Shown here: positions 17,977-25,099 of the stretch, piece by piece
Layout of the letters: each line of letters starts with the position of its first letter
Position numbering within the stretch: position 1 is the stretch's first letter
Assembly: GCF_013408245.1 (NCBI RefSeq)
Contig: NZ_JACBYS010000001.1
Coordinates: 2,480,001 to 2,544,000 of the forward strand
Origin: Duganella sp. 1224
Lineage (GTDB): Bacteria > Pseudomonadota > Gammaproteobacteria > Burkholderiales > Burkholderiaceae_D
Direction of reading: 5' to 3'
Length of the DNA: 64,000 nt
The notes under the pieces: generated by a model
The model's database searches: none
Seen by the model: only the letters and a program-made list of their open reading frames with translations
What the model was told of the DNA's origin: nothing
Program-made: the position numbers and the translations under genes

Positions 17977-19134
17977 CTCGGCCACCACTTCCATCCCTTC
18001 CACCCGCTCGGCGACCACCTTGATGATGACGATCACGGGGACGCCGAGCAGCAAGCCCCACACGCCCCACAACCAGCCCCAGAACAGCAGGCTGACGAAC
18101 ACCGCCGCCGCGTTCATGCGGGCGAAGCGGCCGGTCATCCAGGTCGCCACCACGGTGCCGATCAGCGTGGCGATGGCCAGCGACGCGCCCATCACCAGGA
18201 AGCTCATTTGCAGGGATTCAAACTGCAGGAAGGCGACCACGCCGGTGGCAAGCATGATCAGCAGCGGGCCGAAATACGGCATCAGGTGCAGCAGCCCGGC
18301 CACGATGGCCCAGGCGCCGGCGTTTTCCAGCCCGATCCAGCGCAGCGCGATCCACATCAGCAGCGCCAGCGCGCTGTTGGTCACCAGCAGCATCAGCATG
18401 TACTTCTGGATCGAGCTGTTGATGTCCTCCAGGATGTGGACGGTGATTTTCTTCTTGGTCAGCGACGGCCCGGTCAGCTTGACCAGCTTGCGCTTGAAGG
18501 TGTCGCCCGACAGCAGCAGGAAGAACACCAGGAAGATCACCATCGTCGCCTGGCTCAGAAAGCCCATCACGCCCATCGAGCCGGCCCACACCCAGTTCAT
18601 CACCGGCAGCGTGTCCGGCGGCGCGGCGGCGGCGGCACGGCGCGCGGCGCGACGTTCCTGGGCGCCGGCGGTGGCCTGCTGCAGCTCGGTGGCGACGTCC
18701 TGGATGCGCTGCAAGGCGCTCGGGCCGCCGCTGTGCAGGTGTTCGGCGACCAGCTTGGACAGCTTGTGGCCGGCGGTCGGCAATTCGTCGATGATGGACT
18801 GGAACTCGCCCTGCAGCTTTTCGATCACCACCACCGAGCCGCCGAGGATGGCGGCGGTGATCAGCGTGGCGCCGATCACGCGCGGCACACGGATGCGCTC
18901 CAGCCAGCACACCAGCGGGCTCAGGGTGTAGGTGATCAGGATGCCGAGCAATAAGGGGACCAGGAAATTACGCGACCATTGCAGCGCCCAGATGAAAGCG
19001 ACGGTCGCAATCACACCCAGCGCCAGGCCGCGCGCGTTGACATGAATTGGAATACGGGAAGGTTCGCGAGGAATCTCGCCATCGGCGGCAACCGCCTGTG
19101 CGTGAGTCCGTGGAAGATCGACAGGCTGGTTCAT
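17962..19134 (-). CDS. AI-2E (PerM) family transporter
   Basis: 390 residues with about eight membrane spans, a large soluble loop between spans 3 and 4, and the C-terminal block YFGPLLIMLATGVVAFLQF that marks the family. Members include autoinducer-2 exporters and Na+/H+ antiporters, so the substrate is undefined. The N-terminal 30 residues are polar. It is convergent with the BrkB-type gene by a 15-base overlap. Confidence 0.87.
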   Translation of the reverse strand: MNQPVDLPRTHAQAVAADGEIPREPSRIPIHVNARGLALGVIATVAFIWALQWSRNFLVPLLLGILITYTLSPLVCWLERIRVPRVIGATLITAAILGGSVVVIEKLQGEFQSIIDELPTAGHKLSKLVAEHLHSGGPSALQRIQDVATELQQATAGAQERRAARRAAAAAPPDTLPVMNWVWAGSMGVMGFLSQATMVIFLVFFLLLSGDTFKRKLVKLTGPSLTKKKITVHILEDINSSIQKYMLMLLVTNSALALLMWIALRWIGLENAGAWAIVAGLLHLMPYFGPLLIMLATGVVAFLQFESLQMSFLVMGASLAIATLIGTVVATWMTGRFARMNAAAVFVSLLFWGWLWGVWGLLLGVPVIVIIKVVAERVEGMEVVAELLGE

Positions 19135-19154
19135 GATGACTCACAGGGTAAAGC

Positions 19155-19180
19155 GCCGGCGCGCCAAGGTGCGCGCCGGC
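19155..19180 (-). terminator. Possible terminator of the BON lipoprotein gene
   Basis: The stem gccggcgcgc / gcgcgccggc, 9 bases past the stop on the minus strand, is followed there by a short GCTTTACC tract. Strong stem, weak T run. Confidence 0.5.
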
Positions 19181-19188
19181 CGGGGGAA

Positions 19189-19503
19189 TTACTTGACGTG
19201 CAGGTCGTTCTTCACTGCGGTTACGCCCTTGACGCCGCGGGCCACTTCACCGGCCTTGGCGATGTCTTGCGGCTGGGCCACGAAGCCGCTCAGCTGCACG
19301 GTGCCCTTGAAGGTCTCAACGTTGATCTCGGTCGACTTCAGGGTCGGCTCGTTGAAGATGCTGGCTTTGACTTTGGTGGTGATGACCGAATCGTCAACAT
19401 ACTCGCCGGTGCCTTCCTTGCTTGCGGTGGAGGCGCAGCCGGTCATGGCGCCCAGCAGCGAGACGGTGAACAGGGCAGTAGCGATTTTATGTGCGATTTT
19501 CAT
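19189..19503 (-). CDS. BON domain lipoprotein (OsmY-like)
   Basis: 104 residues: signal with lipobox MTGC (Cys23), then one BON domain (about 38-104; DDSVITTKVKASIF, INVETFKGTVQLSGFV, GVTAVKNDL). BON proteins bind phospholipid or peptidoglycan in the periplasm and are typical osmotic-stress products. Two palindromes of the GTNCG-N4-CGNAC family lie in the divergent gap toward the glycine-zipper gene. Confidence 0.9.
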   Translation of the reverse strand: MKIAHKIATALFTVSLLGAMTGCASTASKEGTGEYVDDSVITTKVKASIFNEPTLKSTEINVETFKGTVQLSGFVAQPQDIAKAGEVARGVKGVTAVKNDLHVK

Positions 19504-19619
19504 GGCGATTTCTCCTTGGAGTAATTAGTAACAATGGGTTGTCAGCCAGCGGGACGTTTTGGAATGTGCCGTCTCTGCTACCGATGTCGCCATTAAACGC
19601 CGCTTCCCGCGCGGCCTCT

Positions 19620-19633
19620 GTACGGTAGCGTAC
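19620..19633. promoter_or_regulatory. GTNCG-N4-CGNAC palindrome (site 4)
   Basis: gtacggtagcgtac, perfect five-base half-sites, followed by aaaaa. Lies between the divergent BON and glycine-zipper genes. Confidence 0.7.
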
Positions 19634-19656
19634 AAAAATCGCCACCACGCGACACG

Positions 19657-19670
19657 GTGCGTAAGCGCAC
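19657..19670. promoter_or_regulatory. GTNCG-N4-CGNAC palindrome (site 5)
   Basis: gtgcgtaagcgcac, perfect half-sites, 37 bases from site 4 and 56 bases before the glycine-zipper ATG. Two sites in one gap suggest cooperative binding or one site per promoter. Confidence 0.65.
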
Positions 19671-19725
19671 AGACCCGGCCCGGCCCGCTGTTTATGCTGG
19701 ACTCACACTTTTTCAGGAGAACAAC

Positions 19726-20166
19726 ATGAAACGCTCAACCATGCTTGCCGCCGCCGTGCTGTCCGGCGTCGCCGCATTGAGCGGCTGCGCCAGCAACCAG
19801 CAGCCGCAACAGATCGGCTATATCAGCAATGACTCGTCCACCTACGGCACCATCGACCAGATCGTCGTCATGCAGCCGCGCGGCACGTCCGGCGTCGGCG
19901 CGGTCACTGGCGGTTTGATCGGCGGCCTGCTGGGCAACCAGGTGGGCGGCGGCGGTGGCCGCGCGGTGGCCACGGCGGCCGGCGCCATTGGCGGCGCGGT
20001 GGTCGGCAACAATGTCGAGAGCAACCGCAACGCCGGCAAGGAGGAATACCAGATCACCGTGCGCATGGATAACGGCGACACCCGCATCATCCAGCAGGAC
20101 AGCGTGTATGACCTGCGCGTCGGCAACCGCGTGCGTCTGATCGACGGCCGCCTGTACCGTTACTAA
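19726..20166 (+). CDS. Glycine-zipper 2TM lipoprotein (SlyB/PcP type)
   Basis: 146 residues: signal with lipobox LSGC (Cys21), a glycine-zipper membrane segment (about 58-98, GLIGGLLGNQVGGGGG and a second copy) and a C-terminal beta domain (ITVRMDNGDTRIIQQD ... RVRLIDGRLYRY). This is the SlyB/Pcp outer-membrane stress lipoprotein layout. The ATG at 19726 follows CAGGAGA; an upstream in-frame extension lacks such a site and would bury the signal. A close paralogue without a lipobox lies at 28349. Confidence 0.88.
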   Translation: MKRSTMLAAAVLSGVAALSGCASNQQPQQIGYISNDSSTYGTIDQIVVMQPRGTSGVGAVTGGLIGGLLGNQVGGGGGRAVATAAGAIGGAVVGNNVESNRNAGKEEYQITVRMDNGDTRIIQQDSVYDLRVGNRVRLIDGRLYRY

Positions 20167-20212
20167 GTCTTAACTAAATTTAACCATCACCACTGATAAC
20201 AAGGAGAATGCC

Positions 20213-20365
20213 ATGGGTACCATTATTCTGATCATCCTGGTCCTGGCCCTGATCGGCGCGCTGCCGACCTGGCCTCACAGCCGTAACTGGGGCTACGCGC
20301 CCAGCGGCATTACTGGCCTGATCGTGGTGATCCTGCTGATCATGCTGCTGACCGGCAGGTTGTAA
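20213..20365 (+). CDS. DUF3309 family small membrane protein
   Basis: 50 residues: two hydrophobic segments around the loop PTWPHSRNWGYAPSG, the DUF3309 signature. An AAGGAGA site lies just before the ATG. It sits between the glycine-zipper lipoprotein and a small secreted protein on the same strand, 47 and 17 bases away, so probably in one stress transcript. Function unknown; it is easily missed because of its length. Confidence 0.85.
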   Translation: MGTIILIILVLALIGALPTWPHSRNWGYAPSGITGLIVVILLIMLLTGRL

Positions 20366-20382
20366 AACGTGAGGAGGACATC

Positions 20383-20715
20383 ATGGTTCATCATCGCATC
20401 GTTACCGGCGTGATGCTGGCCTGCGCGGCGCTGGCCGCGCAGGCGCAGGAAGTCACCGACACCACGCCACCACAGAACGCCGCGCTGCAGCGCCAGGAAA
20501 TCGCCCGTGGCGAGCCGGCGCGCTGGACCCAGGGCGACGTCACCACCGCCGACCGCGCGCGCACGCTGCGCAAGGAAATCGGCGCGGCACTGGCGGAAGC
20601 CAAACAGGGTTGCCAGAAGGGTCCGGCCAGCGAACGCGGCGCCTGCATGCAAGAGGCGCAGCGCATCTACCAGCAGGACATGGCCAAAGTGCCGCAGCTG
20701 GTGGCGGCAAAGTAA
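20383..20715 (+). CDS. Small secreted protein of unknown function
   Basis: 110 residues with a signal peptide (cleavage after AQA, about residue 21) and a polar helical mature part containing two cysteines (KQGCQKG and GACMQEA) that could form a disulfide. No family recognised. A GAGGAGG site precedes the ATG, 17 bases after the DUF3309 gene. Confidence 0.65.
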   Translation: MVHHRIVTGVMLACAALAAQAQEVTDTTPPQNAALQRQEIARGEPARWTQGDVTTADRARTLRKEIGAALAEAKQGCQKGPASERGACMQEAQRIYQQDMAKVPQLVAAK

Positions 20716-20730
20716 CGCCCGGCGGGCCGC

Positions 20731-21894
20731 TCAGGCGGCCCGCGCGCTGTCGCCGCCCTGCACCGCCAGCGGCGGCAATTCGTGCACCACCAGCGGCGTA
20801 TCCTCCGACACCACGCCCAGCCAGCCGGCCGCCTTGATGGCGCGCAGCGCGTCCTGATAGCCCTGGTCCCAGCGCCAGTTGATCGATCCCTCGGAAAAAT
20901 TGATGTCCTTGGCCGCCATGTTCCAGTCGCGCCCGGCGTACGGCAGGCGCACCACGTGCAGCGTGCTGCCGCAGCCCAGCGCCTCCAGCTCGCGCGTCTG
21001 CTCGGGCGTGCGCTGGTCCGCCGGCAACGCCGAGTACAGCTCGCGCAGCTTTTGCCGCAGCTGGTGGGTGGCCACATAGTCGGCCAGGTGGCGCCGCGAG
21101 CGCGAGGCGAAGGTGACGTCTTTCTGCCGCGTCTGCACCTCGTCCAGCGTGCGCGGCTCCTCGCCGTCGGCGCTCCACAGGTCGACCATGAAGCACAGCG
21201 TGTCGACCTGCTTGCTCTCGTCCAGCACGGTTTCCAGCGGCGTGTTCGAATACAGCCCGCCGTCCCAGTACAGGTCGCCATCGATACGCACCGGCGGGAA
21301 GCCCGGCGGCAGCGCGCCGCTGGCGCGGATGTGGTCGGCGTGGATGGTCAGCTCGCGGTTATCGAAGCTGCGCAGCGTGCCGCAGGTGACCTTGAGGGCG
21401 TTGACGGTCAGGCGGATGCCGCCCGGCGCGTTGAGGTAGTCAAAATCGATCAGGTCGTTGAGCGTGTCGCGCAGCTCGGCGGTGTCGTAGAAACTGGCCA
21501 GTTCCGGATCGACCGGCGCGCCGGTGGCAAAGGCGTTGAACAGGCGCGGCGTGAAGAAGCCCGGCACGCCGCGCAGCAGCGTGTCCCAGGTTTGCAGCAC
21601 GATGTTGGAGCGGCGCTGCGCGTCCGGCACGCGGCGCATGTCGTAGCTGTCGCGGTGGGCGATGCCCTGCCAGAACTGGCGCAGCCGCGTCAGCCGCTGT
21701 TCAAACGGATTGCCGGCCAGGATGGCGGCGTTGATGGCGCCGATCGAGGTGCCGACGATCCAGTCCGGCGCCAGCTGGTGCTCGTGCAGCGCCTGGAACA
21801 CGCCGGCCTGGTACGCCCCCAACGCGCCGCCTCCCTGCAGCACCAGCACGACGCGCATGCCTGCGGGATTGAGCGGATGGGGTGGCGTGCTCAA
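20731..21894 (-). CDS. Patatin-like phospholipase
   Basis: 387 residues from a TTG that overlaps the upstream stop by 4 bases; an internal ATG at 21858 would give 375 residues and keep the whole domain. The oxyanion loop GGGALGAYQAG (21-31), nucleophile elbow GTSIG (Ser50) and catalytic Asp in WDGGLYSNTP (Asp211) are present, so it should be an active lipid acyl hydrolase. The C-terminal part matches the DUF3734 extension seen in many proteobacterial patatins. It has no signal peptide. Confidence 0.88.
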   Translation of the reverse strand: MSTPPHPLNPAGMRVVLVLQGGGALGAYQAGVFQALHEHQLAPDWIVGTSIGAINAAILAGNPFEQRLTRLRQFWQGIAHRDSYDMRRVPDAQRRSNIVLQTWDTLLRGVPGFFTPRLFNAFATGAPVDPELASFYDTAELRDTLNDLIDFDYLNAPGGIRLTVNALKVTCGTLRSFDNRELTIHADHIRASGALPPGFPPVRIDGDLYWDGGLYSNTPLETVLDESKQVDTLCFMVDLWSADGEEPRTLDEVQTRQKDVTFASRSRRHLADYVATHQLRQKLRELYSALPADQRTPEQTRELEALGCGSTLHVVRLPYAGRDWNMAAKDINFSEGSINWRWDQGYQDALRAIKAAGWLGVVSEDTPLVVHELPPLAVQGGDSARAA

Positions 21895-22298
21895 GGCAAT
21901 TCGTGTTGCTGCGTGGGTTTGCGGCGCAGCAGCCAGGCCGCGCCCACACCAGCCACCGTGGCCAGCGCCAGCGCCGGCTTGATCAGCCGCTTGCGGGCGA
22001 TGAACGAGCCCACCGTCAGCGCATACGGCATCAGCGACTTGAGCGTGCCGAACGAGGCCAGCGACCCCAGTGCTTTGAAGCTGAAGCCGCCGCCGGGGCC
22101 GCCGTGCAGCAGCCCGCCCAGCCGCGCCTGCGCCAGGCCGACCACGTGGTCCATGGCGCCGTGCATCAGCGCCTCCGGGTGCAGCGCCTGGCCGGTCAGG
22201 GCCTTGGCGTGGACCACCTTGATGCGCAGCAGTTCGCCTTCGCGTATCAGTCTTTGCTTCTCGGCCGCCAGCGCGGCCGCGTCTTCATGTTTGCTCAC
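21891..22298 (-). CDS. Hypothetical membrane-associated protein (YqjK position)
   Basis: 135 residues from a GTG with a strong TAAGGAGAGG site. The N-terminal half is charged and helical; two hydrophobic stretches lie near the C-terminus (about 88-125), ending in RRKPTQQ. It is the third gene of a DUF883 - YqjE - this protein set and overlaps the patatin gene by 4 bases. Function unknown. Confidence 0.6.
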   Translation of the reverse strand: MSKHEDAAALAAEKQRLIREGELLRIKVVHAKALTGQALHPEALMHGAMDHVVGLAQARLGGLLHGGPGGGFSFKALGSLASFGTLKSLMPYALTVGSFIARKRLIKPALALATVAGVGAAWLLRRKPTQQHELP

Positions 22299-22307
22299 GG
22301 CCTCTCC

Positions 22308-22691
22308 TTACAACAGCATGTCGCGGTCGGACTTCAGTTCCGCCATGGTGGCCGGCAGCGCCAGCTTGCCGCTGCGGATCAGCGCGCGCGCATACAGCAT
22401 CAGACCGATGGCCACCAGCAGGAACACGACGGTGATGATCGGCAGGATGACCCAGCCAATGGCCGCCCACGCCAGGTACACCAGCGTGACCGAAGCGTAG
22501 ATCAGGGCGAAGCCGCCCAGCAGTACAGCCAGCGCGAACACCAGCACCAGTTGCAGCAAATGGTTGCGCACCTCGGCCAGCTCCAGCGCGGCCAGCTCCA
22601 GCCGGTTGAGCACGAGGGCGATCGCATTGCGGGTCACCAGACCCAGCGATGCGATCAGCCCTGGCGGACGTGGATCGTCTTCTTGCGTCAC
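22308..22691 (-). CDS. yqjE: YqjE / holin-superfamily membrane protein
   Basis: 127 residues with two long hydrophobic helices (about 45-72 and 78-103) joined by a short turn and charged ends, typical of YqjE, which databases file under phage holin-like families. Here it lies between a DUF883 gene and a small membrane gene, the yqjD-yqjE-yqjK order of enterobacteria, so it is chromosomal stress equipment and not a lysis gene. The start is GTG; the ribosome-binding site is weak. Confidence 0.8.
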   Translation of the reverse strand: MTQEDDPRPPGLIASLGLVTRNAIALVLNRLELAALELAEVRNHLLQLVLVFALAVLLGGFALIYASVTLVYLAWAAIGWVILPIITVVFLLVAIGLMLYARALIRSGKLALPATMAELKSDRDMLL

Positions 22692-22697
22692 GGTGGC

Positions 22698-23000
22698 TTA
22701 CTTGCGGCCGATGATGACGCCGATCAGCAGGCCGATGCCGGCCGCCGCAGCGATCGAACGCCAAGGGTTTTCCTTGACGTACTCGTCCGCCTGCTTGGCG
22801 GCTTCCTTGGTGGCGGCCACGGCGCTGACCTGGGCTTCGTGGGCCTTGGCCAGCGCGGTGTCCAGCGCGCGCATGCCGCGGCCGCGCAGTTCCTCGGCCT
22901 TTTCACCGGTCAGCGCGGTGGCCGCGGTGAACAGTGCCTGGGCGTCTTTCACCAGCGTTTTCACGTCATTGTTCACGGTACTGATGTTTTGTTCCAGCAT
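22698..23000 (-). CDS. yqjD: DUF883 / ElaB-YqjD family protein
   Basis: 100 residues: long amphipathic helix rich in Ala and Lys, then a C-terminal glycine-rich membrane anchor (NPWRSIAAAAGIGLLIGVII). E. coli YqjD and ElaB bind ribosomes at the inner membrane in stationary phase. CAGGAGC precedes the ATG. First gene of the yqj-like set. Confidence 0.88.
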   Translation of the reverse strand: MLEQNISTVNNDVKTLVKDAQALFTAATALTGEKAEELRGRGMRALDTALAKAHEAQVSAVAATKEAAKQADEYVKENPWRSIAAAAGIGLLIGVIIGRK

Positions 23001-23061
23001 GATGGAGCTCCTGTTTTGGTTGTTGATGTGAAAACTTTACAGCAAATCGCGAAAGCACGTG

Positions 23062-23607
23062 TCAACCGTGTTCGGTCATCATGTCACGCATATCGTCCGC
23101 GTGCTCCTCTTCGACCGCCATGATCTTGATCAAAAGAAGACGCGTGGTCGGGTCGCTGTCGCCGATTTGCTGGATCATCTGACGATACGACTCGATCGCC
23201 ACGCGCTCCGCCACCAGGTTGGCGCGCACCATCGACTGCACGTCTTCCGACGCATCATACTCGGCATGGCTGCGCTCAAGCAATGTTGCTGGATTGAAAT
23301 CAGGATCGCCGTTCAGCTGGACGATGCGCTCGGCCAGCCAGTCGGCGTGCTCCTGCTCCTCCTGCGCGTGCTCCAGGAACTCGGCCTTGATGGCCGCGTT
23401 CTCGCGCCCGCTCACCGTGTAGTAGTGGCGCTTGTAGCGGTTGATGCACACCAGTTCGGTCGCCAGCGCGTCGTTCAGCATCTTGATGACCGCCTCGCGG
23501 TCGCCCTGGTAGCCGGCCGTCACCGGACCGTCTTCCAGGTTGCGGGCGGCGGCGCGGATGGCTTCCTTGTCGAGGCCTGCCGCTTGGGTGGGATGGGATT
23601 CAGCCAT
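23062..23607 (-). CDS. Ferritin-like (bacterioferritin-type) protein
   Basis: 181 residues, four-helix bundle with two iron-ligand helices (ATELVCINRYKRHYY ... EEQEHADWLAERI and AERVAIESYRQMI ... VEEEHADDM), giving E...ExxH pairs for a di-iron centre. It probably stores iron or detoxifies peroxide. It lies alone between stress genes and has a short AT-rich upstream region. Confidence 0.85.
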   Translation of the reverse strand: MAESHPTQAAGLDKEAIRAAARNLEDGPVTAGYQGDREAVIKMLNDALATELVCINRYKRHYYTVSGRENAAIKAEFLEHAQEEQEHADWLAERIVQLNGDPDFNPATLLERSHAEYDASEDVQSMVRANLVAERVAIESYRQMIQQIGDSDPTTRLLLIKIMAVEEEHADDMRDMMTEHG

Positions 23608-23647
23608 GAGTCTTTCCTTCCTAAGTAAGAGATAAAAACGGCGCGAA

Positions 23648-24562
23648 TTAGCGACGGTTGGCGATCGGGGCGCCGTTTTGCGACAGCACGATTTCGACGC
23701 GGCGGTTCAACTGACGGCTGCCGGCGTCGGCATTGCTGGCCACCGGGTAGGCTTCGCCGTAACCCCGGGTGGCGATCTTGTTGCCCGGCACCCCCAGGCC
23801 GATCAGCGCGTTGCGCACCGCTTCGGCGCGGCGCTGCGACAGGTCGAGGTTGTGCGACGAGGTGCCGGTGCTGTCGGTAAAGCCTTCGACCAGCACCACG
23901 CTCTGCGGTTCCTGCATCAGCACGTCGGCCAGTTTTTGCGCGGTGCGCATGCCTTCGGCGCTCAGCTCGGCGCGGTCGACGTTGAACAGCACGTCGCTCA
24001 GCGTGATGATCAGGCCGCGCTCGGTCTGCTTGGCCTGCAGGTCGGCCAGTTGCTGTTGCAGGGCGGCGTTCTTGGCCTGCTCGTCGCGCGCCGAGCTGGC
24101 GGCGGCATCGGCCTGGGCGCGGGCGGCGTCGGCGTCGGCCTTGGCCTGCTCGGCCTGCGACTTGGCGCGGTCGGCGGCCACGCGCGCCTGGTTGGCTTCG
24201 GCGGTGCGCGCCTGCAGGCGGATTTCATCGCGCTGGCGGGCGGCGTTGGCGACGTCGGCCTCGGCCTGCTTGGCCTTGGCGGCTTCCTGCGCGGTGGCGA
24301 TCTTCTGCTTGGCGATGTAGGCCAGCTTGTCGATGTCGTTCAGGCTTTCGCGCTTGGCGGCGGCGGCGTTGGCGGCATCCAGTGCGTCCGACGCGGCCTT
24401 GAATTCCAGGGGCGCGTTGGCGGCCACCGACGGGTTGCTCTGCGCGGCGACGAAGTCGGCGCGCGCCTGGTCCAGTTGGCTGGTGGTGGTCGGCGTGCTG
24501 CTGCAGGCGGCAAACATCATCGACACGGCGAACGCGGTAGGCAGCAGGATCAGTTTCTTCAT
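23648..24562 (-). CDS. OmpA family lipoprotein with DUF4398 and coiled coil
   Basis: 304 residues: lipobox FAAC (Cys20), a DUF4398 segment, a long Ala/Gln/Lys-rich coiled coil (about 65-185) and a C-terminal OmpA domain (about 190-298; LFNVDRAELS, VEGFTDSTGTSSHNLDLSQR, RGYGEAYP) for peptidoglycan binding. The coiled coil would let the anchored lipoprotein span the periplasm. The next gene is a short DUF4398 lipoprotein, and the pair is probably co-transcribed. Confidence 0.9.
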   Translation of the reverse strand: MKKLILLPTAFAVSMMFAACSSTPTTTSQLDQARADFVAAQSNPSVAANAPLEFKAASDALDAANAAAAKRESLNDIDKLAYIAKQKIATAQEAAKAKQAEADVANAARQRDEIRLQARTAEANQARVAADRAKSQAEQAKADADAARAQADAAASSARDEQAKNAALQQQLADLQAKQTERGLIITLSDVLFNVDRAELSAEGMRTAQKLADVLMQEPQSVVLVEGFTDSTGTSSHNLDLSQRRAEAVRNALIGLGVPGNKIATRGYGEAYPVASNADAGSRQLNRRVEIVLSQNGAPIANRR

Positions 24563-24587
24563 GATGGGCTCCGTTATTTATTGTTGA

Positions 24588-24971
24588 TTACTGTTGCGTC
24601 GTGGCGCTGGCGCGGGCCAGTTCTTCGCGCAGCAGGCGGATGTTTTGTTGCAGTTCATCGGACGCGGCGGTCGCCTTGGCCGAGTTGGCCTTGCTCTGCG
24701 CCAGCTGGGCGTCGGCCGAGGCCTGGTTGGCCAGGTCCTGCGCGGTCTTGTAGTCGCGCGCGGCCAGCGCCTGGTTGGCGCGCATCAGCTTGTCGCGGGC
24801 CGAGCTCATTTCGGCCGGGGCCAGATCGGCGGCGCCGGCCGCGGTCGCGGCGGACACGGCTTCACGCGACACCGCCACATCGGCGGTGGCCGGGGTTTTT
24901 TCGCTGGCGCAGCCAGCCAGGCCGGCCAGCACCGCCATACCGATCAGCCATTGCGTATTCATCGTCATCAT
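24588..24971 (-). CDS. DUF4398 lipoprotein
   Basis: 127 residues: signal with lipobox LAGC (Cys21) and an Ala-rich helical DUF4398 domain (LAPAEMSSARDKLMRANQAL and KTAQDLANQASADAQLAQSK). I chose the ATG at 24971 because GAGGAG lies 7 bases upstream; the longer frame to 25049 lacks a site and would mask the signal. It is divergent from the AsmA gene across palindrome site 6. It shares its domain with the neighbour at 23648. Confidence 0.85.
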   Translation of the reverse strand: MMTMNTQWLIGMAVLAGLAGCASEKTPATADVAVSREAVSAATAAGAADLAPAEMSSARDKLMRANQALAARDYKTAQDLANQASADAQLAQSKANSAKATAASDELQQNIRLLREELARASATTQQ

Positions 24972-25035
24972 TATTGTTCTCCTCAAAATATGAATGGGAT
25001 GGTTGACTTTATATGCCGATGGCGAGACAGCATCA

Positions 25036-25049
25036 GTACGGTGACGCAC
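25036..25049. promoter_or_regulatory. GTNCG-N4-CGNAC palindrome (site 6)
   Basis: gtacggtgacgcac followed by aaaaa, in the gap between the DUF4398 gene and the divergent AsmA gene. Same 14 bases as site 7. Confidence 0.7.
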
Positions 25050-25099
25050 AAAAAGCCGGAGTGTGTAAAATGAGGCAACGATAAGAACACAGGAACACC

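Noticed and set aside
20722..20742. Hairpin gggccgc-tca-ggcggccc as a terminator
   Set aside because: It includes the patatin stop codon and has no T tract on either strand.
22308..22691. YqjE-type gene as a prophage holin
   Set aside because: No endolysin or phage gene nearby; the DUF883-YqjE order is a known chromosomal stress set.
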